From Pedococcus sp. 5OH_020 (GTDB lineage Bacteria > Actinomycetota > Actinomycetes > Actinomycetales > Dermatophilaceae), in NCBI RefSeq assembly GCF_027812955.1, contig NZ_JAPYZV010000004.1, forward strand, positions 186,001 through 250,000: a stretch of DNA of 64,000 nucleotides, in the 5' to 3' direction. The notes below the pieces were generated by a model. That model was not told where the DNA came from and ran no database searches. It worked only from the letters and a program-made list of their open reading frames with translations. Every line of letters begins with the position of its first letter. The first letter of the stretch is position 1. Below are positions 37,174 through 46,597 of the stretch, in pieces. A program made the translations under genes and the position numbers.

Positions 37174-38214
37174 TCAGGGCAGCACCACGACCTGCGCGGC
37201 GTACACCAGCCCCGCGCCGAAGCCGATCTGCAGGGCCAGTCCACCGCGAGGCGCCTCACCCTCTCGCAGCATCCGCTCGGTGGCCAGCGGGATGGAGGCG
37301 GCGGAGGTGTTGGCCGTCTCGGCGATGTCGCGGGCCACGGGGATGTCGGCCGGAAGCTTCAGCTGCTTGATCATCGCGTCGATGATGCGCATGTTGGCCT
37401 GGTGCGGGATGAAGGCGTCAAGGTCATCGGCACGCACCCCCGCGGCGTCCATGGCCTTCTGCGCCACGGGAGCCATCCCCCAGACCGCCCACCGGAACAC
37501 GGGCTGGCCCTTCATGAGGATCGCGGGGAACCCGAGGTGCTCATCCTGCGGCCTCGACCACGAGTCCCTCACATCGATCCACGTGTCCCGCTGTGCGATC
37601 GCCTCCCACTGCGAGCCGTCGGACCCCCAGACGGTCGGTCCGATGGCCGGGGTGTCCGAGGGGCCGACGACGGCCGCGCCGGCACCGTCCCCGAAGATGA
37701 ACGCCGTTCCGCGGTCCGTGGGGTCTGTGAAGTCGGACAGCTTCTCCACACCGACGACCAGGACGTGCCGGGCGCTGCCGCCTCGCACCATGTCGTTGGC
37801 CAGGGCGATGCCGTGGCAGTAGCCGGCGCACGCGGCGGAGATGTCCATCGCCGCGGACCGGATGCCCAGGCGATCGGCCAGGATCGGGGCGGCGGCCGGA
37901 GTCTGGTACGGGTGCGTCACCGTGGCCAGGAGGATCGCGTCCACGTCCGACGGCTCCAGCTCGGCCATGGCCAGGGCCTCACGCGTCGCCGCCTCCGACA
38001 TGTCGACGACCGTCTCGTCCTTGGCGGCGAAGCGACGGGCCTTGATCCCGGACCGCTCCTGGATCCACTCGTCCGAGGAGTTGATCGGGCCGATGATCTC
38101 TGAGTTGGGGACCACGCGTTCGGGCCGGTACCCGCCGACCCCCATGATGCGCGCGTGGGCCGCGCCGGTAGAGGTCGTGAGGCGGCCGGTGGCCTTGGGG
38201 CTGAGTGCGCTCAT
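37174..38214 (-). CDS. fabH: Beta-ketoacyl-ACP synthase III
   Basis: Starts fatty acid synthesis by condensing acyl-CoA with malonyl-ACP; in actinobacteria it normally uses branched-chain starters. 346 residues; triad Cys in DISAACAGYCHG near 125, His in FIPHQANMRI near 260 and Asn in ETANTSAASIP near 290. ATG at 38214 lies directly after the fabD stop. The N-terminal extension of about 18 residues before ARIMGVGGYRP is longer than in most homologues. Confidence 0.94.
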   Translation of the reverse strand: MSALSPKATGRLTTSTGAAHARIMGVGGYRPERVVPNSEIIGPINSSDEWIQERSGIKARRFAAKDETVVDMSEAATREALAMAELEPSDVDAILLATVTHPYQTPAAAPILADRLGIRSAAMDISAACAGYCHGIALANDMVRGGSARHVLVVGVEKLSDFTDPTDRGTAFIFGDGAGAAVVGPSDTPAIGPTVWGSDGSQWEAIAQRDTWIDVRDSWSRPQDEHLGFPAILMKGQPVFRWAVWGMAPVAQKAMDAAGVRADDLDAFIPHQANMRIIDAMIKQLKLPADIPVARDIAETANTSAASIPLATERMLREGEAPRGGLALQIGFGAGLVYAAQVVVLP

Positions 38215-38216
38215 GC

Positions 38217-39227
38217 TCAGGCTTCCTGAGAGGGGGTCGTAGGGTCCGAGGCGGCTGTGGAGGCGGCCGGCTTCGTTGAACCGGTGCCAGCAGGATCTCC
38301 GCCGGCGTGGCCGTGCTCTGCGATGAGGGACCGAGCCGCGTCGAGGTCGTCGGGCGTCTTGACTGCCAGTGTGGCAACTCCGGGCATCGCGCGCTTGGCG
38401 AGTCCGACCAGTGTCCCGGCGGGTGGCAGCTCCAGCACGGCGGTGACCCCGAGGTCGACCATGGTTCGCATGCACTCGTCCCAGCGCACGGGGCTGCTGA
38501 CCTGGCGGACCAGCCTCGCCAGCGCCTCCTCGCCGCCGGACACGGGGCGGCCGTCGGAGTTCGACAGGAGGGTGACCCCGGGGTCGCTGACGTCGAAGTC
38601 GGCGGTGAGCCGCCGGAGGGCCTCGACGGCGGGCGCCATGTGCCTGGTGTGGAAGGCGCCGGCCACCTGCAGCGGGATGACCCGCGCCTTGGCGGGAGGG
38701 TCGCCGGCCAGAGCCGCGAGCTGCTCCAGGGTGCCCGCCGCGACGGTCTGCCCGGCTCCGTTGGCGTTGGCGGCCGTCAGACCGTGCCGGCCGAGGACCT
38801 CGGCGACCTCCTGCGGGTCGCCGCCGAGCACCGCGCTCATCCCGGTCGGAGTCAGGGCGCTGGCCGCCGCCATACCGGCACCGCGCTCACGCACGAACAC
38901 CATGGCGTCGTGGTCGGACAGCACGCCGGCGAAGGCCGACGCGGTGATCTCTCCGACGGAATGGCCGGCCGTGACCTGCCCCCTCGCACCGGTCTCTTCG
39001 CCGAAGAGCACCGACGCGGCCGCCAGGCCGGCACCCACGATGAGGGGCTGCGCGACGGCGGTGTCCTTGATGGTCTGTGCGTCGGAGGTCGTCCCGTGAG
39101 CCACCAGGTCCAGCGCCGCTGTCTCCGACAGGGCCTCCAACCGGTCGCGGAACCCCGGCACCTCGAGCCACGGGGCCAGGAAGCCGGGAGTCTGGGAGCC
39201 TTGTCCGGGGCAGAGGATCGCTAGCAC
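38217..39227 (-). CDS. fabD: Malonyl-CoA:ACP transacylase
   Basis: Transfers malonyl from CoA to ACP. The 336-residue protein has GQGSQTPGF at the start, active-site serine in GHSVGEITA and the paired histidine in GAFHTRHM. The GTG at 39227 was chosen since family homology starts at VLAILCPGQGS and AAGGCTGG precedes it; the frame is open further up without support. The last 40 residues are a low-complexity Ala/Ser/Thr tail (DPAGTGSTKPAAST). Confidence 0.93.
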   Translation of the reverse strand: MLAILCPGQGSQTPGFLAPWLEVPGFRDRLEALSETAALDLVAHGTTSDAQTIKDTAVAQPLIVGAGLAAASVLFGEETGARGQVTAGHSVGEITASAFAGVLSDHDAMVFVRERGAGMAAASALTPTGMSAVLGGDPQEVAEVLGRHGLTAANANGAGQTVAAGTLEQLAALAGDPPAKARVIPLQVAGAFHTRHMAPAVEALRRLTADFDVSDPGVTLLSNSDGRPVSGGEEALARLVRQVSSPVRWDECMRTMVDLGVTAVLELPPAGTLVGLAKRAMPGVATLAVKTPDDLDAARSLIAEHGHAGGDPAGTGSTKPAASTAASDPTTPSQEA

Positions 39228-39374
39228 GGTTCCAGCCTTGCCGCCCTCGGTGTGTGAGGTCGTCACCGATTGGCACCAACCTGCGACCCTCCTTTTAGAG
39301 GAAGCCTCCAAACCGTCGCGCCGGCCCCGGGGCTTGCGGACACGTCCGAAGACGAGGTCTCCCGACAGCGGCAG

Positions 39375-40574
39375 TCACTGGTCCCGCCTCTGCCGGCCCC
39401 GCGCCGCGCCGCTCCTGCTCAGCCGGCCCAGGGCCAGCGCCATCCTGACGGTGTGCGCGTCGTGGGGGTCGGTGAGCTGGTAGCCCGTGAGATCGGCGAT
39501 CTTCCCCAGCCGGTACCGCACGGTGTTGGGGTGGACGAAGAGCAGGCGGGCAGTGCCCTCCAGCCCGCCACCGGACTCCAGGTACGACGCCGCCGTGTCC
39601 AGCAGTACGCCGCCGCTGGCCACGCTCAGCGGGTGCCAGATCCGGTCGAGCAGAAGGGCCCTGGCTGGCGCGTCGCCGACCAGGACGCGCTCGGCCAGCA
39701 GGTCGTCCGCCGACACGGGCCGCGGCGCGTGCGGCCACGCCTGCGCGCACGACTGTCCCGCGAGCGCCGCGCGGGCCGACCGTCCGGCTGCGAACAGGTG
39801 CGGCACGGTCGGACCCACCACGAGCGGTCCGTCGCCGAAGTGGTCGCCGACCTCCCGCGCAGCACCGAGGGCATCGTCGACGTTGCCGACGATGCACACG
39901 AGCCGTCGGCCCTGGACTGCCACGAGCGTGTCGACCCCGACACGCTCCGCGGCCCGGCGCAGGGCGTCTACGACGCCTGCCGGACTGCCCTCCGGCGTGC
40001 TGCCCGCCACGACGGCAACGCGGGTCGTGGACCCCCAGCCCAACGCGGCTGCCCGAGACTGCATCGAGTCGTCGGCCTCACCGCGGAGGACCGCGTCGAC
40101 CACCAGGCCCTCGAGCCGGGCGTCCCAGGCCCCTCGGGCCTCGGCCGCATGGGCGTAGACCTCAGCCGCCGCGAAAGCGATCTCCCTGGAGTACCGCAGC
40201 ACCGACTCGCGCAGCGCCTGCTCCTCGCCCGGCTCGGCCAGCGCTGTGGCGTCCTGCTCGACGACGTCGACGACCGAGCGGACCAGGTCGAGGGTCTGCC
40301 GCAGCGTGATGGAGCGGGTCAGCTCCCGCGGGGCAGTGCCGAACACGTCCGCTGTCACCGGCATCTGGTCCCCACCGTCACGAAGCCAGGCGATGAACGC
40401 GGCGATACCGGCCTGGGCGACGAGGCCGACCCAGGAGCGGTCCTCGGCGGACAGGGCGCGGTACCAGTCATGGCTGGCCTCCATCCGCCGCGTGGCTCCG
40501 CTGGACAGCTCTCCCGCCGAGCGCTCGACGCGACGCAGAGTCGCCGCGGAGGTGCTCACGGAGGTGGGCGGCAT
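39375..40574 (-). CDS. fasR: PucR-family regulator of fatty acid synthesis (FasR-like)
   Basis: 399 residues: a long N-terminal sensor-like region, a GGDEF-like middle, and the PucR C-terminal helix-turn-helix (LEGTARLLFVHPNTVRYRLG, then DAHTVRMALAL). Location directly before fabD-fabH-acpP-fabF, on the same strand, matches FasR of Streptomyces, an activator of this operon. ATG at 40574. The function is assigned on synteny and family. Confidence 0.85.
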   Translation of the reverse strand: MPPTSVSTSAATLRRVERSAGELSSGATRRMEASHDWYRALSAEDRSWVGLVAQAGIAAFIAWLRDGGDQMPVTADVFGTAPRELTRSITLRQTLDLVRSVVDVVEQDATALAEPGEEQALRESVLRYSREIAFAAAEVYAHAAEARGAWDARLEGLVVDAVLRGEADDSMQSRAAALGWGSTTRVAVVAGSTPEGSPAGVVDALRRAAERVGVDTLVAVQGRRLVCIVGNVDDALGAAREVGDHFGDGPLVVGPTVPHLFAAGRSARAALAGQSCAQAWPHAPRPVSADDLLAERVLVGDAPARALLLDRIWHPLSVASGGVLLDTAASYLESGGGLEGTARLLFVHPNTVRYRLGKIADLTGYQLTDPHDAHTVRMALALGRLSRSGAARGRQRRDQ

Positions 40575-40734
40575 ACCGGCAGTCTATTTGTATGCCGTCC
40601 ACAACCTGTACGGCCGCGGCGCGAGGAGCTCGGGCGCTCACCAGGCGTTCCGACACCCTCCACGCGCTCGACAGGTCGCCGACGCCTTCCGTGACGCAGC
40701 TGTCCCTGCCGTCCTCGCGAGGGGACCTCGCCGC

Positions 40735-41190
40735 CCCCAATTGTCATCGCCCACCGTGGCGCGTCCGGCTACCGCCCCGAGCACACCGTCGGGCGTACGA
40801 GTGGTCCGTCGCCCTGGGTGCCCACTACATCGAGCCGGACCTCGTGATGAGCAAGGACGGGGTGCTCGTCGATCGTCACGAGCCGGACATCTCCGAGTGG
40901 TCGACGGGGTATCGACCAGCGGTTGGTTCACCGAGGACTTCACCCTCGCCGAGCCCAGGCCGAGCTCAGGAGGCTTCCGGCCAGGGAGCGCCTCCCGCAG
41001 CTCCGCCACGAGAACACCGTCTACAACGGCTACGAGGTGCCCACCTTCGCCGAGGTGCTGGCGCTGCGATCCAGGCTCCCGTGAGTCCGGCCGGCAGCTC
41101 GGGATCATCCGCGGGATCAAGCCCCCGACGTACTCCCACGCAGAGGGGCGGGACCCGTGGCGGCCCTCCTGAAGCTCGTGCGCCAGTACG
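40735..41190 (+). pseudogene. Decayed glycerophosphodiester phosphodiesterase (GlpQ-like)
   Basis: Pieces of one GDPD protein appear in order but in different frames: IVIAHRGASGYRPEHT (from 40740), YEWSVALGAHYIEPDLVMSK with DGVLVDRHEPDISE, GVSTSGWFTEDFTLAE, then ARERLPQLRHENTVYNGYEV with PTFAEVLALR, then GRQLGIIRGIKPPTYSHAEG. At least four frameshifts, internal deletions and the lack of a signal peptide or C-terminus show it is dead. The intact family hydrolyses glycerophosphodiesters outside the cell. Confidence 0.82.
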
Positions 41191-41192
41191 AG

Positions 41193-41251
41193 CCGAAGTC
41201 CGGGACTTCGGGTGCGACACGCGGGTGCAGAGCCGAAGTCCCAGACTTCGG
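41193..41251. repeat. Two tandem palindromes, CCGAAGTC-type hairpins
   Basis: CCGAAGTCCGGGACTTCGG at 41193-41211 and CCGAAGTCCCAGACTTCGG at 41233-41251 are near-identical hairpins 40 bp apart, between a pseudogene and the 3' end of the epimerase gene. They may be paired terminators or an intergenic palindromic repeat. Confidence 0.8.
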
Positions 41252-41283
41252 AGGCGTCGGAGGGAGGCGTGGGAGGCGGCGGG

Positions 41284-42201
41284 TCAGGGGGTGTCGGAGG
41301 GCCTGACGTGGTCGCGCCAGGAGTGGGCCGGCTCGTACCCGAGCAGCCTTCGCGCCTTGTCGATGCTCAGCAGGGTCTCGTGCTCCTCGAGCGCCTTGCG
41401 AAGCTCGACCCCAGGAAACACCTCGCGCATGAGATCGGCGCTCGACCGGCCCATCACCGTGTCGGCGTTGGCGATGACGAACACCTCCATGCCGGGGCGG
41501 TCGTACGCCAAGGCCCGCTCCACGGCCTGCGCACCGTCGCGGGCGTCGATGTAGCCCCACAGGTTCCAGCTGCGCAGCGACGGGTCCGCGTCGAAGGACG
41601 GAAAGGCCTCGTAGTCCTGCGGGTCCATGACGTTCGAGAAGCGCAGTCCCACCATCGTGAGCCCCGGGTCCCAGCGGCAGAACTGCCTGGCCATCTCCTC
41701 CTCGAGCACCTTGTTCAACGAGTACGTCGACTCCGGGCGCGGCGGACACTCCTCGTCCACCGGGGCGTACGGCGGAGGCGTCTCGAACGGCAGCCCCAGG
41801 ACCGTCTCGCTCGAGGCCCACACCACGCGCCGGATGCCGACCGCGCGCGCCGCCGCGAAGACGTTGTACGTGGCAGCGGAGTTGTTCGCGAACGTCGCCG
41901 CGTTGGTCGTCAGGCCCGGTGCGGGGACGGCAGCCAGATGGACGACGGCCTCGACGGCACCGGCGTGCTCGTCCACACCTCCCGAGATCGCCTCGACGAC
42001 CTGGCCGTAGTCGGTCAGGTCGACGGCCACGAACTCTCCGGCGTCGGCCGTCGGGAGCAGTCGGTCCAGACACACCACCTGCCGGCCCTGCTTCCGCAGG
42101 TGGTGCACGACGGCGCGGCCCAGCTTGCCGGACGAACCGGTGACCGCGACGCGGCCCTGCCCGGCCACCGGCGACGAACTGGTCGAGGGAGTGGTCGACA
42201 T
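41284..42201 (-). CDS. NAD-dependent epimerase/dehydratase (extended SDR)
   Basis: 305 residues with the nucleotide-binding GSSGKLG near residue 24, the catalytic YSLNK (YxxxK) near 166 and the upstream SSETV serine. The remaining motifs (AVDLTDYGQV, VVHLAAVPAPG) fit sugar-nucleotide epimerases or uronate dehydrogenases, but no substrate can be named. ATG at 42201, 78 bases after the aceE stop with a terminator between, so it is a separate unit. Confidence 0.87.
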   Translation of the reverse strand: MSTTPSTSSSPVAGQGRVAVTGSSGKLGRAVVHHLRKQGRQVVCLDRLLPTADAGEFVAVDLTDYGQVVEAISGGVDEHAGAVEAVVHLAAVPAPGLTTNAATFANNSAATYNVFAAARAVGIRRVVWASSETVLGLPFETPPPYAPVDEECPPRPESTYSLNKVLEEEMARQFCRWDPGLTMVGLRFSNVMDPQDYEAFPSFDADPSLRSWNLWGYIDARDGAQAVERALAYDRPGMEVFVIANADTVMGRSSADLMREVFPGVELRKALEEHETLLSIDKARRLLGYEPAHSWRDHVRPSDTP

Positions 42202-42221
42202 GGCCCCATCCTGCCGTGGAC

Positions 42222-42263
42222 ACAGGTATGCCGCCCGCCTTGGAGGACGAGCGGCATACCTGT
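42222..42263 (-). terminator. Hairpin between aceE and the epimerase gene
   Basis: ACAGGTATGCCGC at 42222-42234 and GCGGCATACCTGT at 42251-42263 form a perfect 13-bp stem with a 16-base loop, directly after the aceE stop. The stem consists of two facing copies of the recurring GGTATGCCGC motif. Confidence 0.75.
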
Positions 42264-42279
42264 CAGCCGTGCCGGTCGG

Positions 42280-45054
42280 TCAGCTCTCGCCGCCCGCGTT
42301 GCCGGACGTGCCGGCAGTGACGTCCAGGAGCCGGTAGCGGGAGGCCGCCTCACGAGCGACGTTGCCGTCGACCTCTCCGCGCTGCGCGAGCTGCTGCAGC
42401 GCGCGCACCGCCACCGAGGGTCCGTCGATGTGGAAGAAGCGACGGGCCGCAGGGCGCGTGTCGGAGAAGCCGAAGCCGTCCGCTCCCAACGAGACGAAGT
42501 CGCCGGGCACCCAGGGCTGGATCTGGTCCTGCACCTGGCGCATGTAGTCCGACACCGCGACGACCGGCCCCCGGGTCTGGCCCAGCCGCTGGGTGACGTA
42601 CGGCACCCGACGCTCCTCGTCGGGGTGCAGGAACGCATGCTCATCGCACGCCATCCCATCGCGGCGCAGCTCGCTCCACGAGGTGACCGACCACACGTCC
42701 GCAACCACGCCCCAGTCGGTGCGCAGCAGCTCCTGGGCCTCCAGGGCCCACGGAACGCCCACCCCCGAGGCGAGCAGCTGGACCCGTGGCGCGTCGTCCG
42801 AGAGGCCGTCGGCGATGCCGGGAGCGAAGAGGTGCATACCGCGCACGATGCCCTCGCGGTCGACGTTCTCCGGTTCCGCCGGCTGGCTCATCGGCTCGTT
42901 GTAGACGGTGATGTAGTAGATGACGTTCTCGTTCTGGCCGGAGTCCTGGCCGTACATGCGGCGCAGGCCGTCCTCGACGATGTGCCCGATCTCGAACGCG
43001 AAGGCGGGGTCATAGGCCACCACCGCCGGGTTCGTCGCAGCGAGCAGCGGGCTGTGGCCGTCGGCGTGCTGCAGGCCCTCACCGGTCAGGGTCGTCCGTC
43101 CGGCCGTCGCGCCGATGAGGAAACCGCGGGTCATCTGGTCGGCGGCGGCCCAGATCGAGTCACCGGTCCGCTGGAAGCCGAACATCGAGTAGAAGACGTA
43201 GATCGGGATCATCGGCTGGCCGTGCGTGGCGTACGACGTGCCGGCGGCCGTGAAGGCAGCGACGGAGCCGGCCTCGTTGATGCCGAGATGCAGGATCTGG
43301 CCGTTCGTGGCCTCCTTGTACGCGAGCATCAGCTCGGCGTCCACGGACGTGTAGTTCTGCCCGTGCGGGTTGTAGATCTTGATCGTCGGGAAGAACGAGT
43401 CCATGCCGAAGGTGCGTGCCTCGTCCGGGATGATCGGCACGACGCGCTTGCCGAACTCCTTGTCGCGCATGAGCTCCTTGAGCAGGCGGACGAAGGCCAT
43501 GGTGGTGGCGACCTGCTGCTTGCCGGTGCCCTTCTTGACGACCGCATAGGCCGAGTGGTCCGGGAGCTTGAGCGGCTCGTGCTGGACGCGGCGGGCTGGA
43601 AGGGCGCCGCCCAGCTTCTCGCGCCGCTCCCGGAGGTACTGGATCGTGGGGTCGTCCGGTCCCGGGTGGAAGTACGGCGGGGCGTACGGGTCCTTCTCGA
43701 GCACCTCGTCGGAGATCGGCAGCCTCAGGCTGTCGCGCAGGCCCTTGAGGTCGTCCAGGGTGAGCTTCTTCATCTGGTGGGTGGCGTTCCGGCCGGCGAA
43801 GTGGCTGCCGAGGCCGTAGCCCTTGATCGTCTTCGCCAGGATGACGGTCGGCTGGCCGGTGTGGTTCATCGCCGCCTGGTACGCGGCGTACACCTTGCGG
43901 TAGTCGTGGCCACCGCGCTTCAGGCGCCACCAGACGTCCTCGTCCGACCAGTCCTTGACCATCTCCCGCGTGCGGGGGTCACGGCCGAAGAAATGCTCGC
44001 GCACGTACTTGCCGTCGTTGGCGCGGAACGTCTGGTAGTCACCGTCGCTGGTGGTGTTCATCAGGTGCACCAGGGCGCCGTCGCGGTCCTGCGCGAGCAG
44101 GGGGTCCCAGCCACGGCCCCAGACGACCTTGATGACGTTCCAGCCGGCTCCCCGGAAGAAGGCCTCCAGCTCCTGGATGATCTTGCCGTTGCCCCGGACG
44201 GGGCCGTCGAGCCGCTGCAGGTTGCAGTTGATGACGAACGTCAGGTTGTCGAGCTCCTCGCCGGCGGCGAGCTGGAGCAGGCCGCGGGACTCGGGCTCGT
44301 CCATCTCGCCGTCGCCGAGGAACGCCCAGACCTGCTGCTGGCTGGTGTTCTTGAGCCCTCGGTTGTGCAGGTACTTGTTGAACTGCGCCTGGTAGATCGC
44401 GTTCATCGGCCCGATGCCCATCGAGACCGTCGGGAACTGCCAGAAGTCGGGCATGAGCCGCGGGTGCGGGTACGAGGGCAGGGCGAGTGGCTTGCCCGCC
44501 ACGAGGTGGCTCTTCTCCTGGCGGAAGCCGTCGAGCTGGTCCTCGGTGAGCCGGCCTTCGAGATACGCCCGGGCGTACATCCCGGGGGAGGCGTGGCCCT
44601 GGAAGAAGACCTGGTCGCCACCGCCGGGGTGGTCAGCACCGCGCCAGAAGTGGTTGAAGCCCACCTCGTACAGCGTGGCGGCGGAGGCGTACGTCGAGAT
44701 GTGCCCGCCGACGCCCACGCCGGGTCGCTGGGCTCGGTGCACCATGACCGCGGCGTTCCAGCGAAGGTAGGCGCGGTAGCGCCGCTCCACCTCCTCGTCC
44801 CCGGGGAACCAGGGCTCCTGCTCAGGGCCGATGGTGTTGATGTAGTCCGTCGCGGTCAGGGACGGGACGCCGACCTGCATCTCGCGGGCACGCTCCAGCA
44901 GCTTGAGCATCACATAGCGGGCGCGTTGACGTCCCCCGTCCTCGATGACTCCGTCGAGGGAGTCCAGCCACTCCTGGGTCTCCTCAGGGTCGATGTCCGG
45001 GAGCTGGCTGGGGATGCCGTTGAGAATCGGTCCGGCTTCCTCGCGTGCGGCCAC
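42280..45054 (-). CDS. aceE: Pyruvate dehydrogenase E1 component (homodimeric)
   Basis: 924-residue thiamine diphosphate enzyme that decarboxylates pyruvate and hands acetyl to E2. The homodimeric E1 type is shown by [21 protein letters not shown], the ThDP-binding [12 protein letters not shown] to FVINCN around residues 258-288, and [19 protein letters not shown] near 600. GTG at 45054 follows GAAAGGA. It supplies acetyl-CoA to the nearby fatty acid genes. E2 and E3 genes are not in this window. Confidence 0.96.
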   Translation of the reverse strand: MAAREEAGPILNGIPSQLPDIDPEETQEWLDSLDGVIEDGGRQRARYVMLKLLERAREMQVGVPSLTATDYINTIGPEQEPWFPGDEEVERRYRAYLRWNAAVMVHRAQRPGVGVGGHISTYASAATLYEVGFNHFWRGADHPGGGDQVFFQGHASPGMYARAYLEGRLTEDQLDGFRQEKSHLVAGKPLALPSYPHPRLMPDFWQFPTVSMGIGPMNAIYQAQFNKYLHNRGLKNTSQQQVWAFLGDGEMDEPESRGLLQLAAGEELDNLTFVINCNLQRLDGPVRGNGKIIQELEAFFRGAGWNVIKVVWGRGWDPLLAQDRDGALVHLMNTTSDGDYQTFRANDGKYVREHFFGRDPRTREMVKDWSDEDVWWRLKRGGHDYRKVYAAYQAAMNHTGQPTVILAKTIKGYGLGSHFAGRNATHQMKKLTLDDLKGLRDSLRLPISDEVLEKDPYAPPYFHPGPDDPTIQYLRERREKLGGALPARRVQHEPLKLPDHSAYAVVKKGTGKQQVATTMAFVRLLKELMRDKEFGKRVVPIIPDEARTFGMDSFFPTIKIYNPHGQNYTSVDAELMLAYKEATNGQILHLGINEAGSVAAFTAAGTSYATHGQPMIPIYVFYSMFGFQRTGDSIWAAADQMTRGFLIGATAGRTTLTGEGLQHADGHSPLLAATNPAVVAYDPAFAFEIGHIVEDGLRRMYGQDSGQNENVIYYITVYNEPMSQPAEPENVDREGIVRGMHLFAPGIADGLSDDAPRVQLLASGVGVPWALEAQELLRTDWGVVADVWSVTSWSELRRDGMACDEHAFLHPDEERRVPYVTQRLGQTRGPVVAVSDYMRQVQDQIQPWVPGDFVSLGADGFGFSDTRPAARRFFHIDGPSVAVRALQQLAQRGEVDGNVAREAASRYRLLDVTAGTSGNAGGES

Positions 45055-45149
45055 GGTCGTGGGTCCTTTCTCGCGCCTCGGCCGCAGGGTTCTCAGCGGC
45101 CTCCACCCATCTTCCCCCCTGACGAGGCGTGGGTCGCAACCGGACGCCG

Positions 45150-46022
45150 CTACTGGCCAGTATGCAGAGCGGCCGGTGCCGGGGCGTCGTTCCGCTCGAG
45201 CACCAGCCGCTGCTCGCCGGCGTACACGGTCAGCTTCGGCTCGCGGGCGAAGGCCACCAGGGTCATCCCGGCCTCACGGGCCAGCGACACGGCGAGCGAG
45301 GACGGGGCGGAGACGGCGACGAGCGCGGGCACGCCTGCCATCACGGCCTTCTGGACCAGCTCGAAGCTCGCCCGCGCGCTCACGACGAGGACATGGCCGG
45401 TGAGCGGGAGCAGGCCCTCGCGCCCCGCCCACCCGATGACCTTGTCCACGGCGTTGTGCCGCCCGACGTCCTCGCGCACCGCCAAGGGCCGGCCGTCGGC
45501 GGCGAAGATGCCGGCGGCATGCAGGCCCCCGGTCCGGTCGAACACCTTCTGTCGGGCGCGCAGGGTCGTGGGCATGGCGACGAGGGTCTCGGGCCGTAGC
45601 CGCACGGGATCGGACTCCACCGCATACCGGCGCCGGGTGGTGACGGCCTCGATGCTGGTCTTGCCGCACACCCCGCAGGCACTCGTCGTATAGGTGTGGC
45701 GGGCGCTACGGCTCAGGTCGGGTCGAGCTCCCGGCGCGAGGGTCACGTCGACGACGTTGTACGTGGGCGAGCCGGTCTCGTCCTCGTCGAGGCAGTGCAT
45801 CAGCCGCTGCACGTCGGTGGCCTCGGCGATCACCCCCTCGGCGAGCAGGTACCCGAGGGTGAGGTCGAAGTCGTCGCCCGGCGTGCGCATGGTGACCGAC
45901 ACGGACTCCCCGGCGACGCGGATCTCCAACGGCTCCTCCACCGCGACCGTGTCGGGTCGTGACACCGACCGGACCCCCTGCGCCGTGACCTCGACCCGGA
46001 CCGCCGGCGTGCGCTGCGTCAC
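45150..46022 (-). CDS. fdhD: Formate dehydrogenase accessory sulfurtransferase FdhD
   Basis: 290-residue FdhD, which moves sulfur from IscS to the molybdenum cofactor of formate dehydrogenase. The essential cysteine pair lies in [12 protein letters not shown] near residue 120, with [14 protein letters not shown] and [12 protein letters not shown] also typical. The start is uncertain among GTG at 46022, 46031 and 46034; no good RBS separates them. No formate dehydrogenase gene is visible here. Confidence 0.9.
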   Translation of the reverse strand: MTQRTPAVRVEVTAQGVRSVSRPDTVAVEEPLEIRVAGESVSVTMRTPGDDFDLTLGYLLAEGVIAEATDVQRLMHCLDEDETGSPTYNVVDVTLAPGARPDLSRSARHTYTTSACGVCGKTSIEAVTTRRRYAVESDPVRLRPETLVAMPTTLRARQKVFDRTGGLHAAGIFAADGRPLAVREDVGRHNAVDKVIGWAGREGLLPLTGHVLVVSARASFELVQKAVMAGVPALVAVSAPSSLAVSLAREAGMTLVAFAREPKLTVYAGEQRLVLERNDAPAPAALHTGQ

Positions 46023-46075
46023 CCTTCCCACCACTGCAATGTATGCCGCCCGGCGGCCACAGCTAAGTTGGGGCC

Positions 46076-46597
46076 GTGAGCGACACCTCCCGCGACGTGA
46101 CGGCCGATGCGCCGTCCGTCCATCTCTACTCCGACGCGGGGATGCCCTGGCGGCCCGTGTCACCGAAGCTCGCGACTGCGCGCCTGATCGTGCTCACGGC
46201 GGTGGCGCTCCCGGTGGTCGTCCTGGCGGTCGCGCTCGCGCTCCTGGCCTGGGGCGGTTTCTGGGCCGCGGTGGCGGTGGCTCTGCTCGGCCTCGCCGCC
46301 GGCTGGTGGGTGATCCGCAGGCAGGTGCCGGCCATCACGTGGGCGGAGGGGCCGGAGGAGCTGGTGGTCCGCCGAGGTCGTCTCTTCCGGACGCTGGTGA
46401 GCGTCCCGTATGGCCGGCTGCAGTTCGTGGACGTCCAGTCCGGGCCCCTGCAGCGCCGGTTCGACCTCGCCACGGTGGAGCTGCACACCGCCTCGCCGGA
46501 GAGTGGCGCACACGTTCCGGGCCTCCCCACGGCCGAGGCCGAAGCCCTCCGGACACGGCTGGCCGCTCGCGGCGAGTCGCAGCGGGCCGGTCTGTGA
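46076..46597 (+). CDS. PH domain-containing membrane protein (YdbS-like)
   Basis: 173 residues with two transmembrane helices (about residues 37-58 and 61-80) and a bacterial PH domain (DUF304) behind them: GPEELVVRRGRLFRTLVSVPYGRLQFVDVQ with SGPLQRRFDLATVELHT, the signature of the YdbS/YdbT pair. GTG at 46076. The stop overlaps the start of the next gene, which has the multi-domain form of the same family. Role unknown. Confidence 0.88.
   Translation: MSDTSRDVTADAPSVHLYSDAGMPWRPVSPKLATARLIVLTAVALPVVVLAVALALLAWGGFWAAVAVALLGLAAGWWVIRRQVPAITWAEGPEELVVRRGRLFRTLVSVPYGRLQFVDVQSGPLQRRFDLATVELHTASPESGAHVPGLPTAEAEALRTRLAARGESQRAGL

Noticed and set aside
41212-45693. Open frame of 1493 codons on the plus strand opposite aceE
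   Set aside because: It is antisense to a clear pyruvate dehydrogenase E1, is dominated by Val/Arg/Leu/Asp patterns of a codon shadow in high-GC DNA, and shows no motifs.
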